64,000 nt of DNA from Trochalopteron elliotii (taxonomy: Eukaryota > Chordata > Aves > Passeriformes > Leiothrichidae): positions 447,807 to 511,806 of the forward strand of contig JANPWX010000557.1 of the NCBI GenBank assembly GCA_024734555.1, given 5' to 3'. How positions within the stretch are numbered: the stretch's first letter is position 1; every line of letters begins with the position of its first letter. This document shows, in pieces, positions 8,558 through 23,500 of this stretch. The notes below the pieces were generated by a model. That model saw only the letters and a program-made list of their open reading frames with translations. It searched no databases and was not told the DNA's origin. A program made the translations under genes and the position numbers.

Positions 8558-11500
8558 CTGTTTGGAGAGAAACAAAACCAGGTTAAAGCTGACAAAGGAG
8601 GCAATGCTGCATCTTGTGTGCCGATCCTCATTTCAGCTTTTGACAGTGTTGTTAACAATGGCGCAGTTCCATTTGTGTTCAGATGTCAAGGATTATTGGT
8701 TTACATGTATGGAAGTACCACTTGTGGGCAGATAAGTGCACTCAACAACACCAGAGCTGTTAGAGAAACAGCAGCTGAGGTGATGATTGGGGTGCTGAAA
8801 TCACAGCATATGGTGCAAAAAAGGAAAAGGGAAGGACCTACAACCCGTGAGTTATTTCTATAGCATTCAGCTGTGGAATAGGTTAAGAGCTTTCAGTGGG
8901 TTTTCTCATTTGCAAGTTACTAGCATGTTAAAAATAGTGTTTCTGCATTCAAAACCTCTTGGTGGGAGCAGAGAAGGGGGGATCCCTTTCAGGAGCTCAT
9001 TGTCCTACATCCCTCTCTGCTCTCCTGCCATTACCTTGCGTAACGTTCGTGCGGGCAGTGCTGGAGGAGCATCACTGAGCTGGTGATGGAAGGCATCGAA
9101 GTGCAGTGAGTAGTGTCCTGGAATGAGACAAGGGTCAGAAATGCAGATGTGTGCTGTTTCATTGCAGCCACAGAACTGGGTTTAGCTCTGTAATGCCAGG
9201 TAACAGCTCCAAATGCCGCCAACTCCAGCCTAGGGCAGCCTGTCTGATGGATACTGCGGAGTGCATCTGTCACACACAGGCTGCTAAGGAGAAATTAAGA
9301 GCAGAGAGGTTTTTCACTACTCCATTACCAAGGATCTCATGGCAAGGCAACAGGCTCCTAAACAATGAACATTTGAAGTTTCATTTAATAGCTTTGTACG
9401 CTTAAATTACTGCTAAAGTTGGTCATTGGTAAGACGCCACACCAAGCTTCAGCACTCTCACACGTAATGCTAGTCCCAAAGTACACACAAGTCCAGATTC
9501 CTTAAGGACTGCAAGAATTTGAAGATTTGGAAAAAAAAATAATTGAAAACCAGCAGACCAGGAAAGACTATGGCTATGGGGTTGTTGTTTTTACAGAGGT
9601 GGGGGGTAAAGGCTATAGCCAGCTTTTAGGTGGTCTGGATCTGTGTGTGTGTGAGTGCAGGCATTCACAGCAGGCCTGCTGGGCAGTCCTTACCATGGGG
9701 CAGGCTTCGGGGAGGCACTGGTGGGGCCAGGATGTTCCCAGCGTGGGCAGACAGGAATGGCAGCGCCTCTCGGCTTCCGCTGTCCAGGCTCCAGCTACTG
9801 GGTGCTGCTGGCACAGCTGGAGGATTGAAACAGATGGAGCTGGGGTAACAGGACAGAGGGTTTGTGGGGCCAGCACTGGCTTTCCAGTGTGCTCTTCAGC
9901 AGCAGAGACAGATTCCAGGGGCTCAGTGAATGGCAGGATTGAAAGCACAGAAAGGCTACAGAGTGTTAAGTTTAGAGATGCTTTGTTAAGGAAGTGAGAG
10001 TTAGGTGATTGCAGGGTTAGTCTGCCCAGCTCCCCTCCATCCCTAGGCTCGTTTCTAGCAAATCTGAAGAGCAGTAGGAGTCTGGCAGGCTGTTTTGCAA
10101 ATCACTGTGAAGGTAAATATGAAATTCCACCAATGGAATGGTGGCTGGATCTCAGGTGTGAGCTGTCCTGCTTGGTGGGGAGTGGTGACAAGAGAACATG
10201 ACAAAACCCTCTGGAAACACAGGACAGCCTGTGGCTGCACTGCAGGCTCAGTGAGGACTGAATAAAGGACATGAAGGAAGTTATACCTCAATCCCTTTCA
10301 ATCTATTGCAAAAGAAATAACTTCAAAGCTCCAATTTACTACACTACAGAGTTGCTTAAGAACTTTGATGACAAAATATTTAAAGAAAACAGTTTGGCCT
10401 CCTTATATTACAAAGTCTCCTGAAGAGATCGAGTCTTTGTGAATCAGGAAGTATAGAGAGAGCAATGCTTGCTGCATTTAACAGAGAGTGAATATTATCT
10501 CCATGGACTTGGTTTTTTCATAGAAATAAAAGCTGCTCCTTGACATGAACATGAACCTTTTTCAAGATCTTTAGAATTCTGTCAACCTTGATCATTATTA
10601 AAATGCTCCTTCCTTCCTTCCTTCCTTCCAAACAAGACTCAATTTATTCTGAGAAGAGACATGCAATAGTTGTATGTTTATTTAAAACAAATAAGGAACT
10701 GCAATTTCTTCAGATTAGCAAAGAAAGAAAGAAAAAAAAAGTAATTAATTGAGCCTGTCAAAGAAAACCGAAACAAAAATAGCTTTTTCCATCTTCAGTT
10801 TGCAAAATGGAAGCCTGGAGAAATAAACATGGAGTTTGACATCTGAAGAGGATTTCTCCTTAATTAAAATGCCTGCAGCCATTTTTGATGCATTTCTTTC
10901 TAAAATGACTTTGAAAGGTTTATATATTATTTTTTTTTGTCTCCCTAGTTCATGAGTTAGCATGAGCAGGGGCTCCCCAAGGCCTAAAATTCCCTGAAGT
11001 AAAGAAGATCACAAAGTGACAGCTTCACAAGACAGAACAAACCCCATAAAAATATAAAAGTAAATGTTTGGGTTTTTTTAAGAGAGAGACTCAGCCTGAG
11101 AAAGGCATATGAAGAAGACACTAAGAATCTTGACAGAGAACAGGTTCAAACCAGGGCCTACCTCTGTATATAAGTAATGTGGCTCCAGATGGATTTTCCC
11201 TGTATACATGCCAGAGTGCTCTAATTTCTGCTACTGCAATTGGTGTCAAAGAGCTAAAAGAGAGGGACAAGATGCACAGCAGTGCCAGCCTTGCTCATCT
11301 CTCTTGCCATATCCCAGCATCAAGTGAAAAGGACAGAAAACCTGATTTACTTGGCCTGTAAAACTATTGCTGTGCTTGTTGTTTTGGGTTTTTTTAAAAC
11401 ATCGAGATGCAGAATGAGAATGTGAAGAAGAACACATGGTGCCCCAGTGAAAAATCCATTTATGCTTTCTCAGAGTTCCCTCATTCACAGCCTTTTGAGT

Positions 11501-14500
11501 ATTTAACAGTGCTGGAAGAAGGTGAGATGATTTTGAAGAGTGGCTGCTGCCTGTTACAACCAGTGTTTTGGCCAAAATGCTCCAGGGAAGAACAGAAGCA
11601 GGGAGCTCCCAGTGCTGTGACTTAGCCCATGTCTCTCTCTGTGACTGTTCAGTGGCTCAGTGGCCAAGTTTAATTAGCAGGGAAGCTGCATTTGAACCAT
11701 TCTGCCCTGGGCTACTGATGTCACCACTGTCACTGGGAATTACCCAGCAGAACTTCTGACACTGCCAGGAGGGGGTAGGGGAAGTCAGGGCCTTGACTGC
11801 TCACAAAATCCAGGCCAGATGGCATCCCATAGCATTGTGAGGGGTCAGGGCTGCCAAGAGCACCTGGAACTGCATTTTGCCACCAGCCAGACACAAGATT
11901 CCTGCCTCACCATCCCCAGTGAACATCACCTGTACCTTTTGTGGCTTCTTAGGGATTCTGTCTTTGAGGTCCTGGTACTGAATACCACACTCCTGCATAA
12001 TATCACCTACAGATACAAATTCAAGTATTTTTTCCTAGACAGACAATAAATATCTCCCTTCCTTTTCCAGATCTTTCTCCTGTCCAGTACAAAGATGTCA
12101 CCATCTCTGTTTGGTTCAAACTAACATGGCTAAGCTGGAACTCTTAATCCCTCAGCCCCCAGTCATCACGCATTATTGTCATCATTCTGCCATTTACTCA
12201 GAAGTGGTGTTTGGTTTCAATCTGGACTGCTCATATTGAAGTAGGGGATTCTGATTTATTAGAAATTCTAAAATAAAATTTGGATTTTGTTTTTTAAGGT
12301 ACAGTTTAGTTCTGGCACAGTTATTGAAACAAAAAGATAAAAATCTGAGTGTACGATGTAGGTCATATTAGAAAATTGCAGTGGTCTTTCCTGGCCTTAA
12401 AAATCTTTTAAGATACCATTTTTCTCAGCCATACCATGACTGCTGCTTGCTTAGGCAGCCTCCTTGTCTCAGATTTGGATTCAGGATTTTGCCCTCTTTT
12501 GCTTTTTCAGAATGCTGCCTTTCAGATAATTTTTGAGCCCATTGTTTTGTCCATGGCACCTCCTTCACAAGCTGCTCCTTTTCTCTTAAACCAAACAAAT
12601 TCTTTGTCCTCTTTCAGTTTTTTCTTTTCCCTGCAGGGACTCTGCCTGTTTTTTTCAAAAGAGTGAGCTTTAAAAAAATATAAAGCATATATTCCTAATG
12701 ATAAATAAATATAAAATACCTCAGAGAGGGATTACAAGGAGTGTTTGTATTTTGAGCAATAAATGTGTATTAAAACCAGTATAACTCATGAATAAAAAAT
12801 ATAGTCCAAATCTTGGGCTGTTCTTAGATAACTTCTCATTTGCTGCTTTGCAAGTTTGCTTGACAAAGGCTACAGGAATTGTTTCAATAACAAAATGCTG
12901 AAGTCAGAAAGCTTTCTAAAATAGGGAGGTTTGTGCCACTCCACCCTTCTGTGAAGGCTCTGAAATGACAGTAGGTTGACAGAAGGCCCCGTTAATTAAA
13001 CTGGTAACTAGAAAAGTGTGAGAGAAATGCACTCTGCCAGGAAATGTAGAAGCCCATTTGTTATTTGCTGTAGCATGACCAGAGGAATAATATTTTAGCA
13101 AGCATGCATGCTGAACAGGAAAAGGAGTACCTTTCTCAGCCACAGACAGGTTGGGATCACTGCAAGGTTTGCAAGGTCCAATCATTTGCTGGATCAAGGC
13201 GCGCTGGAAATTTGGAGGCTAAGAGAGAAGAGAGTTAGCAAAGAAGAGTTGAAAAAAACAAACGGTTACAGACCAGCTGGGGCAACATGGGGACTTTCTG
13301 TTCCCTTTTTTAAGCAAAGAAGTTTTTTAACTAAAGATTCCCTGGGAACTTTAGGCTGTGCCTATATTGGCAGGTACTGCAGTGCAATGTGAGTGGATCT
13401 CTAGGGTGTAACAGTGCTGAGGGCCCACAGTTCCTGCTCTCTGGAGGAGTTACTTCAGATTAGCTCTAGCCTGGCCTTGGGCCCATTAGCATCTGGAATA
13501 CATTGTTTGCCCTCTGGGGCTTATCTTTGGTTTTGTTTGAACGTTGACTTTGCATACTTTGAGACAGCTCTCGAATGCAAACTGAAGTGTGATAAGTGGC
13601 AAGGATCCAGAGATTCCCTTCAGAAGTACAGGCCAGGGTGAGATTTAAATGCTTACATGTAGGCACATTTTTCAATTTGTCCAGAGAAATGAGGGCACAG
13701 ATTTTTTGGAGCCCCTGTATCAGAATATCATTTCAATCTCTCATGGCTTTTGATACCTCTGGAAATCACCATGAATTTATTTAGAATCAACTTGGAGGCT
13801 AGACTGCAGGATGGATGGCCATGGTTCTAAACAAATAAAGAAAAATGGTGTGACTACTTGCAATGGTCACAGGATAAAGCTGGGAAGTGAGTCCATTTTC
13901 ACAGGACGTATCTAGTTTTTTAACAGTCACTACAGTTTGTATCACTCAACTATCACAGTGGGTGCCTCCAGGGGTGGATTAATAGGAAAAGCTCTGCTTG
14001 ACCTCTGAAAACGATCCTAAGATGCTGTGCTTTCCAAAAACAAAAAAGAAAGCTTTGAGGTGGTGAAAGCCAGCAGAAATGCAGGCACAGTTCCAGGTGG
14101 TTGAAGTGACAGAGCAGAAATCAGAGCTGCTACCTGTCCGTTTTCCATGATAGCTGCGGGATACATGGCGCTGCTGGGTCGGTCCCGGTGCGCGGGCAGC
14201 AACATCATCATCTCCCGAGAGTGGCGGTACTTATCTGGTAGAGAGGGAGAGCCTGTAAACAAGTGAGAACAATCACGTACACGGGACAAACAACAGCCAT
14301 GTCTCTGCATGCCCAGGGATCTCAGTCCTCCTGCGCTCTTGGCTCGGATGCATGAGCTCACAGGACTCAGGGGAACATGGTGCTGAGCCCACTAAGCAGC
14401 TGACTGTTGGTGGGTGCATAGCACAAGGATGGAGGAAGAACTGGCTTGTTGGATACAATTAAGGACATACCACGTAGGGTGTGTAAGGTGTGTGTCCCTA

Positions 14501-17500
14501 GTTGTATGTTGCAAAGTGCTTCCTTTTAAACAGAAAAAAAAGTGGGCATCTGTGTGGAATCAGCTGTGGCAGTGCTTAATGCTCCCTTGCCACATAAAGT
14601 ATTGCAGAGTTACAGAAATGCCATAAAATTGTGCATTTGAGGACTGAAAGTGGGAGAAAGGGATAAAAGCTTGAGATTCACCATTCAGTTAAACCAGAAA
14701 TATGTGGGAAAATACTTCATTCTTTGCTTCTGGATAGAGATCAGTGTTGCCATTTAATCGGTGCTATCTTGGTCAGCTTCCTCTTGTTAAAGCAAACCAA
14801 CCCCAATAATAAATAGCATATTCTATAAATGTGAGAGGCACTTTGCTTACAATGCTGCTGTAATGATGATTACTACTGTGTTGCTGTACAGAGCCCTTTG
14901 ATGACACCAGACATTTACCAATGCTTAGAGTTTTATAGTAGGAATGATAAGCTTGATTCCTCTATTAGTTATCTGTATTGTTGTTAATGACAACTGTATG
15001 ACAAGATATTGGGGTATTCAATGTAACAGCTTCCTGGCAGGTGGAATTACTTGGGACTCATGTTCTTCAAGATGAGTGCCACATAACAATATACCTTCTG
15101 ATGTGCAACAGCTGACAGTGGATTTGCCAGAAGAATGATTCTCATTAGTGACTTCCTAAAGTCTGACACTACTGATACACGCAACCCTTGGGATGTACAA
15201 TATTAGGCAGGAACTGATGTTGTGAAGCTGCTGAAGTGAGCTGTAATTTGCACTGATAGTTTGATTGCGTCACAAACACGCACTGAACAGATGGCAGCAC
15301 ACAGCGCATTACAGAGCCATGCCGGCTTTTGGGGAATACATGCCCCCTCTGGCAAACTTCCACAACCACACACGTTACCTGGACAGCACTCCAACATATG
15401 AGCAAAGGCATTGGTGCTGGTTGATGCAGCTTTTACCCCAGCAAAAGCAAACATGCAGTTTTGGGGACTAATATTCAGCACACAGTGGAAGGAACAATGT
15501 GTCCAGCAGAATGCAGGATAAAGTCCTACAATTGCAACAATTCCATTTGGGGGGGCAGATGCCAGATTAATCTACACCCCCACTCTGACATGAACAGTGG
15601 CAGAGTATCTGCATTCTAGTCCCGAACTCATTTTCTCCCCAGACATAGAACAGAAACGTAATTAGACAACATTCTTTGCTTTTATGTACAACATCAGCTT
15701 GGAGAACACAGTGTTAATGCTTTGTGCTGAGTCTTTTCCTCACAGGTCACAGATAGTCCTGTTCTGCAGGACAAATGTTAAGATGCTGAACTTTCAGGTG
15801 TGCCCAGAACTACAGCACAGCACAACCTACACTGCAAACTTTTCCATCTTTATTTATCTTGTCATCCTTGCTCTTTTATATCAAATATGCAAACCACCTC
15901 TGCGTGCTGTCAGTTTATATGGGATTACAGCTTCAAAAGACCTTGGACTGCAGGACCTGAAAAATAACACATGTGCTGGGAACATGTAGTTTAAAAAACT
16001 GGTACCCTAAATTTATCATTAACTGCAGCTATAAAAATGGTAACAGATTTTGCCAAGTGTCCAGTCTGCAAACAAATTTTAAGTATTGCTGCTTTGGACA
16101 GATAGAGAGCACAATAATCGTGGCTCCTTTCAGGGACTGGCAAAACTTAAAAAGCGAAGTCAAAAAAAGCTTTGAAAGCTTCCACAGCAGCCATAATAAA
16201 ATGCTGCAGCAGGTGCAAGGGCTTACTCCTTTTAGCGTGTAGCTTGGTTCATTTGATGTGAGCAGCACCGTAGGTACTTGCTAATGAGAAAGGAAAAACC
16301 TGTGCTAAAGCCAGAGATAGTTTTGCTTTTTTAATTATAAATATGTTAATCCACTTGTGTCAAGTATTAATTTTAAGGAGTAAGTGAACATTAATGTAAA
16401 CTCCAAACTCATTGAATCTCTTCTCCTGGTTCATAATTTTTATTATGAAAGCTTTGCTCCTGCACCAAATTGTCATTTTTTGTTTTAAAAAGGGAGTTTC
16501 AATGTAAGTACATGTATCCTTGCAAAGTACTGAGTAAGACACCAGGACTCATTTTCTACACCTTAACAAGGGGCAGTGTTGAGGAAGCAGCAGGGATGCC
16601 TTTAGAGGCCAGTCAAGTGTCATGTGGAAATTGCTTTTTGAGAGCACTGGAGAAGTCCTAACTGTATTTTAAATTAAATTACTGACAAACCTAACTCACT
16701 CCTAGCTCCTTCTGGGCCCTTTTGAGTTACAGTTTCTTGCTTTCTGAACCCTGGCTTGGGTAATCTTTTAACTGTAGTGAAGTTCAGCAGTGCCTCATGA
16801 GCCACCTCAAATGAAGCCAAACTGAACTGAATTTCTTATTGACCTTTTACACAACAGTGGTGCTTCCTTGACAGGAAAGAAGCTACTCAAGGGAAAAGCC
16901 AGGGGAAAACTGAGGGATACATACTTGTTATAAAGAGTAACTACTAATGTCTATTGTTAGCACAGAATTAGCAAATTCTTGCAGTATCCTGGTTTCAGTT
17001 CCATTTAAGACTTGTGCTGTAACTTGTGAATATTATAACTAGTGTAAATTTTGATTCTGCAGTTTAGTGATAAAATCAAATCACTGATCAACTTTCCTGA
17101 TGACTATCCTTTAAGAATTCTTTTTAGATTAATAGCTTAGTTATTTTCTTTGGACAAGCCAAATAATCATCTGTGTTGCTATTTTAAAGATCCATAAAAG
17201 GGTAATTTTTTGGAAGTGGAGAACAATTTAAATTCCTGTTGTATTCTTAGTACAAAAGGCCATGGCTTCCTTTGGTCACTGATGGAACTAATTTGTTATA
17301 AAGATACCAATCTCCTCCGGAAAGGACTCTGCAGTAAAACAGAGAAGGTGGTCTGAGTACCTGCATTATCATTTGAATAAATGAGAGAAACATTTGAAAA
17401 TTAGGCTAAACCCTAGAAATACTACCCAATCATGCTCAAGTTAAAGCCACAGGTGACAAAGATGTTGGTAAATTTAGGTGGCTTCTTTGAAATTAACTGT

Positions 17501-20500
17501 TGGCCTTTGTCCACTTCCCATCTGACAAGTGTTCAGCTGCAGCATCGTGACTCTCGTAGCTTTGTTGGCAGTCTCAGCAGAAAGGCCAAGGGTTGGATGG
17601 GTCATGGAGACTGAACTATCCTCTCACCTCTAGAGGTGGTCCCTCCAGGACAGAGATGAGGCACATGGGTGGGGGCAGCGTGGGGGAACTTGCACAGCTG
17701 CCGCCCATGCTGTATCTGCTCTGTGGGTAAATAGAGGGCTTCAGCCTCCAGTGGTGTCAATCCAGCACCTTTCACCAGCGCTAAATTAAAAAGAATATAA
17801 ATAAATACCAAAAAAAAGGAGAAAAAAAAAAAAAAAAGAAAGGATAGAGGTGCATTGGCAGAGCTGCACACGTCACGTCTGTGAAGTACCTTGCTCCAGC
17901 CAGAGATACTGGTCTCATTTTCACAAGCATCAAATTCACCCAGTTAAAAAACAAAACAAAAGGAAAAATCACCAAGGAGAAGAACACAGCTGCATTACCA
18001 CAGTGGAATTTAAGTGTAAGGGCTTTTTCTCATTAGGAACAGCTCCATTTTCAACAGCAGTGTTGTAATAACCAGAACAGTGACTGGCACACTGGGAAAC
18101 ACAGATTGCATCTGGGACCTTACTAGAAGTGAAATCCCAGGAGTGGGTAATGTCTGAATGGTGTGCTCACCTAATTTAAAAGTGAACACAACAGCAGAGA
18201 AGAAACATTGTATCACAGGCTATATAAATATTTTTCAAACTCATTACTTCTCTTACTGTTTCCCATTTGAAATCTGTCTGTGTCCCATCCTTGGGAGGTG
18301 CTGTTGGCTCACCCAGAAGCCCAGAGCCTTTGGAGCATTCATCACGTTGGTTTCTAAGCAACAGTGAATAATCCCGTAAAGAGGGAAGCTGTTGATGCTG
18401 TGCAGTCACCAGGCTCAGAAAGACTGTCACAGCCTGTCACAGCCTGCCACAGTCAGCCTGTCACTGGACTTCTGAAGTGGAAAACAGAGTGAAACAGGAC
18501 AGCACCAAACCCTTCAGATCCCCCCAAAGATTCACAGGCCAGCTGAGGCACATCCACTTAGGGGGGTCTTCCTGAAATGACAGCCCTCTCCTCAGTTCCA
18601 TCTTCCTTTTCCTGTTATTCCAGTTCCACCTGGTTACTATTTGTCATGATTTTCCTTCCAGCCCTCGGTAATTAGTGCAGCTATTTGCCTTTATTTGAAG
18701 ATGTTCACTTCTCACCTTCCTACTCCATCTGATCCCTCAATTAAATCACCTTGCTGCATCTGTGTCAACAGCCAGTCAATTAGGATTTTACTGGCAGATA
18801 GAGCAAAACAGCCCCAAGACTGCTTGAAAGAAAGGGCTCTTCTCCATATTCCCTCTCCATCAGGAGACACACAATTTCCCTACCTGGAAAAAGGGGATTT
18901 AAGATTTAAGTATCAGCCTCTATCTCTGACTATATTCTGGATACCTTCTTTAGATGCCTGTGAAAAGAGGTGTAGAACCTGCAACTGAGAATCCAAAATG
19001 AGAGGAAAAAAACCCAAAACCTTGAAGAGAAGTTATGAAAGTCAGAAGATCGCACGGAATGGTTTTGCTTCAGCTGGGGAAGAAAATAATTAGCAGTATC
19101 AAGACCAGCTACTGTAACACAAAGGCAATATGAGTACCCCCAGAGTCTGCTTTTATATTTTTTCTTTCTTCCAGAATTTCCCAGCAGGGAAGCCCTTCTT
19201 TATCTCCACTATTTAAAATTCATATCTTTCAACATTCATCCTATACATCTACTTTTGTATACAAATGTTTCTGCTAAACTGCCTCAAGTTCTTTTTTGTC
19301 ATAATTTCTTTGAGCCTGTAAAATGATTTCTTTGCCTTTGTCTTCATGATCTCTCTTTAAAGTACTACAACGAGGACTATTCTTGTTTTCCTCTAGACTG
19401 CCTGCCACAATTTTGTGGTGGAACAATGGAAATCATTATGAAATTCAACTGCCTGAAACCAGCATGTATTAGAGATACATTCAAAATATGGATGAAAAAA
19501 TACTTAAATGGAGAATGAAACCATTTGTAAAGAAAAAGTATTGAAGAAGTATTTACATGTCCAAAAGAGAAACAGTGTTACATGTCAGTGTAGGTGGTGT
19601 TTCACCTGTAAGTCAGTAAGGCTGCCAGGTTCAGGGAACACCTGCAGGTGCCCCCCACCAGGGCCTGTCTATGCTTACCTCGAGCACTGGAAGGGGCAGA
19701 GTTAATCATCTGGGATGGTGCCGAGTGAGTGGAGCTCAGGCTGGAGGTGGAAGGACTAGCCTGGGATGAGGATAAAACAGAGACATAGGTGACTGAGCCT
19801 TGGTACCTGGGGTTAGGGTAAACAAGCTGCAGGAGGCAGAGAAGCCATTGAGAGAGACCTGAGCACATCAGTGCCTTAGGGATTTACCTGTCTTGTAAAT
19901 CTGCCCAGCTTCAGTGCAGGCCACTGTTAACCTGCACTCAGGACCGTGGGACTTGTTCCACCTCCCCAAACCAAGAGCAACACTACCTGCACATGTTCAA
20001 TGGGGCAGGTAAACAAAATGGCACAAAAATCTCACTTTCTGAAAGCAGCAGGGTGACTTTGGACTGCAGCACCACAGTCATTGTACAAACACAGATTTCT
20101 TCCCCAAGTTAATCTAGTGAGTTACTGTCATCTTTCTTGAACAATGTTAGATTCTACCTATTCAGTTCTTTGAAAAAGCCATCACAGACAGATCTAAGCA
20201 CGTGCACACGTAAAGTGTACTGGCTCCTAAGCAAAACCCTCTGGAACATGCTCCTGACTGTGCTGGAGCTGTACCTGCATGTGGTACATATCCTCAGCAG
20301 TCTCCCCCACAGAACTGTCTGTCAGGATAACCAGGTTTCCTGTTTCACTGGAGGTGTGTGATGACAGAGAGGATGAGGAGTGTCGGACTGAACCAAGCAT
20401 GTTCAGTGGGCTGGAAAAAAAACAGACAGAGCAAGGGCATAATTACTTTTTGAACCTCTTTGTGAAGCCTGATTTTTTTCCAAACTAGGAAGTACCTGCA

Positions 20501-23500
20501 GTTACCTGCTGCTTTAGGTCACCTCTAGATGTCAAACACTTTTGAAAAATCAGGGCAAATAAGCTCAAACAAATCCATAAATGAGGGTAAATGTGAAAGA
20601 AGTGACAGGAAGATTACAGGTAAAACAGAATAGTACATAGGATGTTGAATTTCAGAACCCCAACCCAGGGTGATGTCACATCATGACCTTGGATGCATCT
20701 TTGTTTTGTTTACAACAGAACACACTGAAACCACTCTCATTTTTAATGCTAAGATGAGTGGGAGCAGCTTAAAAAAAACATTCCAAAGGAATCCAAGCAC
20801 AAGACACACAGGTCAAAATCCAGTTTTTCTTATTGCATGCACTGGGCCTCAGCATTACAGTTGAAGGCAATTTTGTAGCTGACAGTAAATTAATACAGCC
20901 CAGCTGGTGTGCAGGCTGCACCCTGATCTCCTTCAGGGCATTAACTTTTCTCTGTCACTCTGAACCACACACACAAATACATTGTACACTACAGCATTTC
21001 CCTAGTTTGTCCTAAAAACTAAAAAAGCCTTTACAAAGTGAGGAATTTGGAAGAAAAAAAATTGTATCACCCAGACACTGTCAACTGCTAAGCCAAGGGA
21101 GCAGTATAAGCTCCTTGGTTTTAATAGCATAAAGAATGTCACCATCCTGGATTCATGGACCAACTTTCCACAGCTTTTTATGCCAGCTTTTAAAACCAGC
21201 TAAAATATAGTGACCCAATAAGAAAAATAAACACAGAAGAGCAATTAGCATTTTCAAATAAGCAATGTTGGCTGGATACAAAACCCACTATTTTGTCCTT
21301 ATAATCCCAATTTTTATCCTCTGTCATTATCTCAGATTTCATATATGGGCAGTTTTCAGTTTGAAAAGGCACCACAGGGTCATTTTTTGATGTACTGATC
21401 AAAACACTGTGGCAGCCTTCCTTGTATTTGGCTTCTGATTTGGTCACAATTATAAAAACAATGATGTTAACAATTTTGATCCTTCAAAATGGGTACATAT
21501 TGAGTTGGGTTCTAAAACAAGCCATACAATTTTCCCTTTATGGTAGATAAGGACCCAGTTATTTGCTGTTGGTGCAACAGGAAAGGTTGGGACCTCTGAA
21601 GTCAGATTGAGCCTGGAGAACTGACTGGCAGATTTGTGCTTCTGCCTCTACAGTAAGTAAAGGGTTGGAGTCACACCTGGAGGGGTTCAGCATTTGCTGC
21701 AAGTTGGATTTCTCAACTTTCTTATTCCTATTCTCCAACTTCAATAGTTAGCACTGAATGAAGACAAAAGGCACTTCTGTCTAAACTTGTGCTGGCCCTC
21801 CTGCAGTCCTGCTGAGCCCTCCTTAGATCCTGGGTCCTTGGTGGGGCAGTGAGCAGAGCCCCTGGGCCCTTGGGCAGAGGAGGGAGGGGGTTACCTGTGT
21901 CGATGCACCAGCTTGATGCTCTCTGGGCTCATGGGGCCGTGCGACACCAGCACGTTGCTGCGGGGGGTGCTGGAGCCTGAACAGGCCGGGCTCAGCTTAT
22001 CCAAACCAGGCAACTCCTGCACAGCAAACACACTTCAGCTAAGTCAGCCATGGAAAACTGCAAGATTTCTTCATTCATGCTACTTCCAATTATGGCACTT
22101 CTTTTGAAGTGAACATCCAACACCTCCCAGTAATCTTCCTCTACCTTACAAAATTTCCTGCTATGTGAGATAGCAACTGGAAATTAAGCTTTAAAATTGC
22201 TCTGTGATACAACAAAGAACATACAAATATTAACAATTCTTGCTGAAAGACCAAGTTAACATATTTTCTACACTGCCTTCTTGCACAAAAATCAAGAATT
22301 CCTATGGTAATTTGGCAGTCGAGTAGGTTCAGTCAATGCTGTTCCTTTGTGAACCTTACTGCAATCAGCTCAGTTCTTTTGTGAACCTTACTGCAACTGA
22401 CAGATGTTTAATCATGTAATTCAAAAATGGAAGAGTGACTGTTGGCTTACATGGTACAGGCTGGATCGCATCATCTGAAACTGGTCTATCAGTTTCTTAT
22501 GCAGGGGACGCATTTCTGGGTGTACAAATTTCTCATGGACTGCCAGACCCACTCCTAGGACATGTACCTGTGAAAAAGAAAATGCAGCATCAGAAACCCA
22601 AATAAATTGTGTCTTAAGAGGGAGAATAGAAGCCTGTCCTGCAGTTCTGGCAATGTGCAAGGAATATGCCACTGTCCATTATAAGACTGCTGGTAATTAA
22701 GCAAGCCTTGGAGTCCTGGCAAATTCATACTACTCCAACAAGTATTTAAGTGTGAGACAAGTACATTTGTGTCATCTTGCATTGCTTTTCTTAGCAGATA
22801 ACTGCAAAAGAATACTAGCTAGATTCTCTCTGCAGAGTGAACAGCATTATGCCCTCACACAGATAATGCCCTGTGACAAAAACTCCTCCTCCCAGTGCCA
22901 GGGACAGGATCTGAGCTGCCAGAAGAGACTTCTAAAATGAGTTTCTGATAATTGAGATGAACAGCAGCAGAGTGACACACACACTCACTCCTCCTGTTCC
23001 TCATTAGTTACTTCTAAAGGTCACTTTTTCAAAGGTCAAACATATAATATTAACGACTGAATGAGATTATATAAGGTCTCAGATGAAAGAAAATAGCAAT
23101 GATAGGAGGCTTAAAATGTATGTAATTCCCTACATGATCCAAGTCTGCACAAACAATAACTAATTAATCTTCAAACATCTCCTGAGGATTGAAGGGAGAT
23201 AAGCATTATTTTACAGATGGGGAATCTGAAATGCAATTCAGTGATCTGCTGAAGAACAAGGCCTAGTAGCCCTGTTCAGATTTGGGCACATTGTTTAATG
23301 GGGTGTATCTTGCCAAACTTTCAGTTAAGTGGGATGTGATTATCTGATTTCATTCCCATCAAAGCATCCCGCAGCTTTATCTACCAAGATGTTTCAAGGA
23401 GACACTATGGAAAAATAAAACTGCAGATAATATAAATAGGCATTAAGTTTTCATATGAGGCTCTGTCACTTTAATCTCAAGACTGACCTGTCCTGCCTCT

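Noticed and set aside
9527..9997. 156-codon plus-strand open frame
   Set aside because: It is antisense to the candidate cassette exon at 9694-9816 and has no recognisable protein of its own.
18176..18430. Minus-strand open stretch ([18 protein letters not shown] and so on) with plausible splice sites, in the same intron as the 17628-17720 candidate
   Set aside because: The acceptor and donors put it in phase 0, but both neighbouring DOCK3 exons need phase 1; the phase-1 frame hits a stop.
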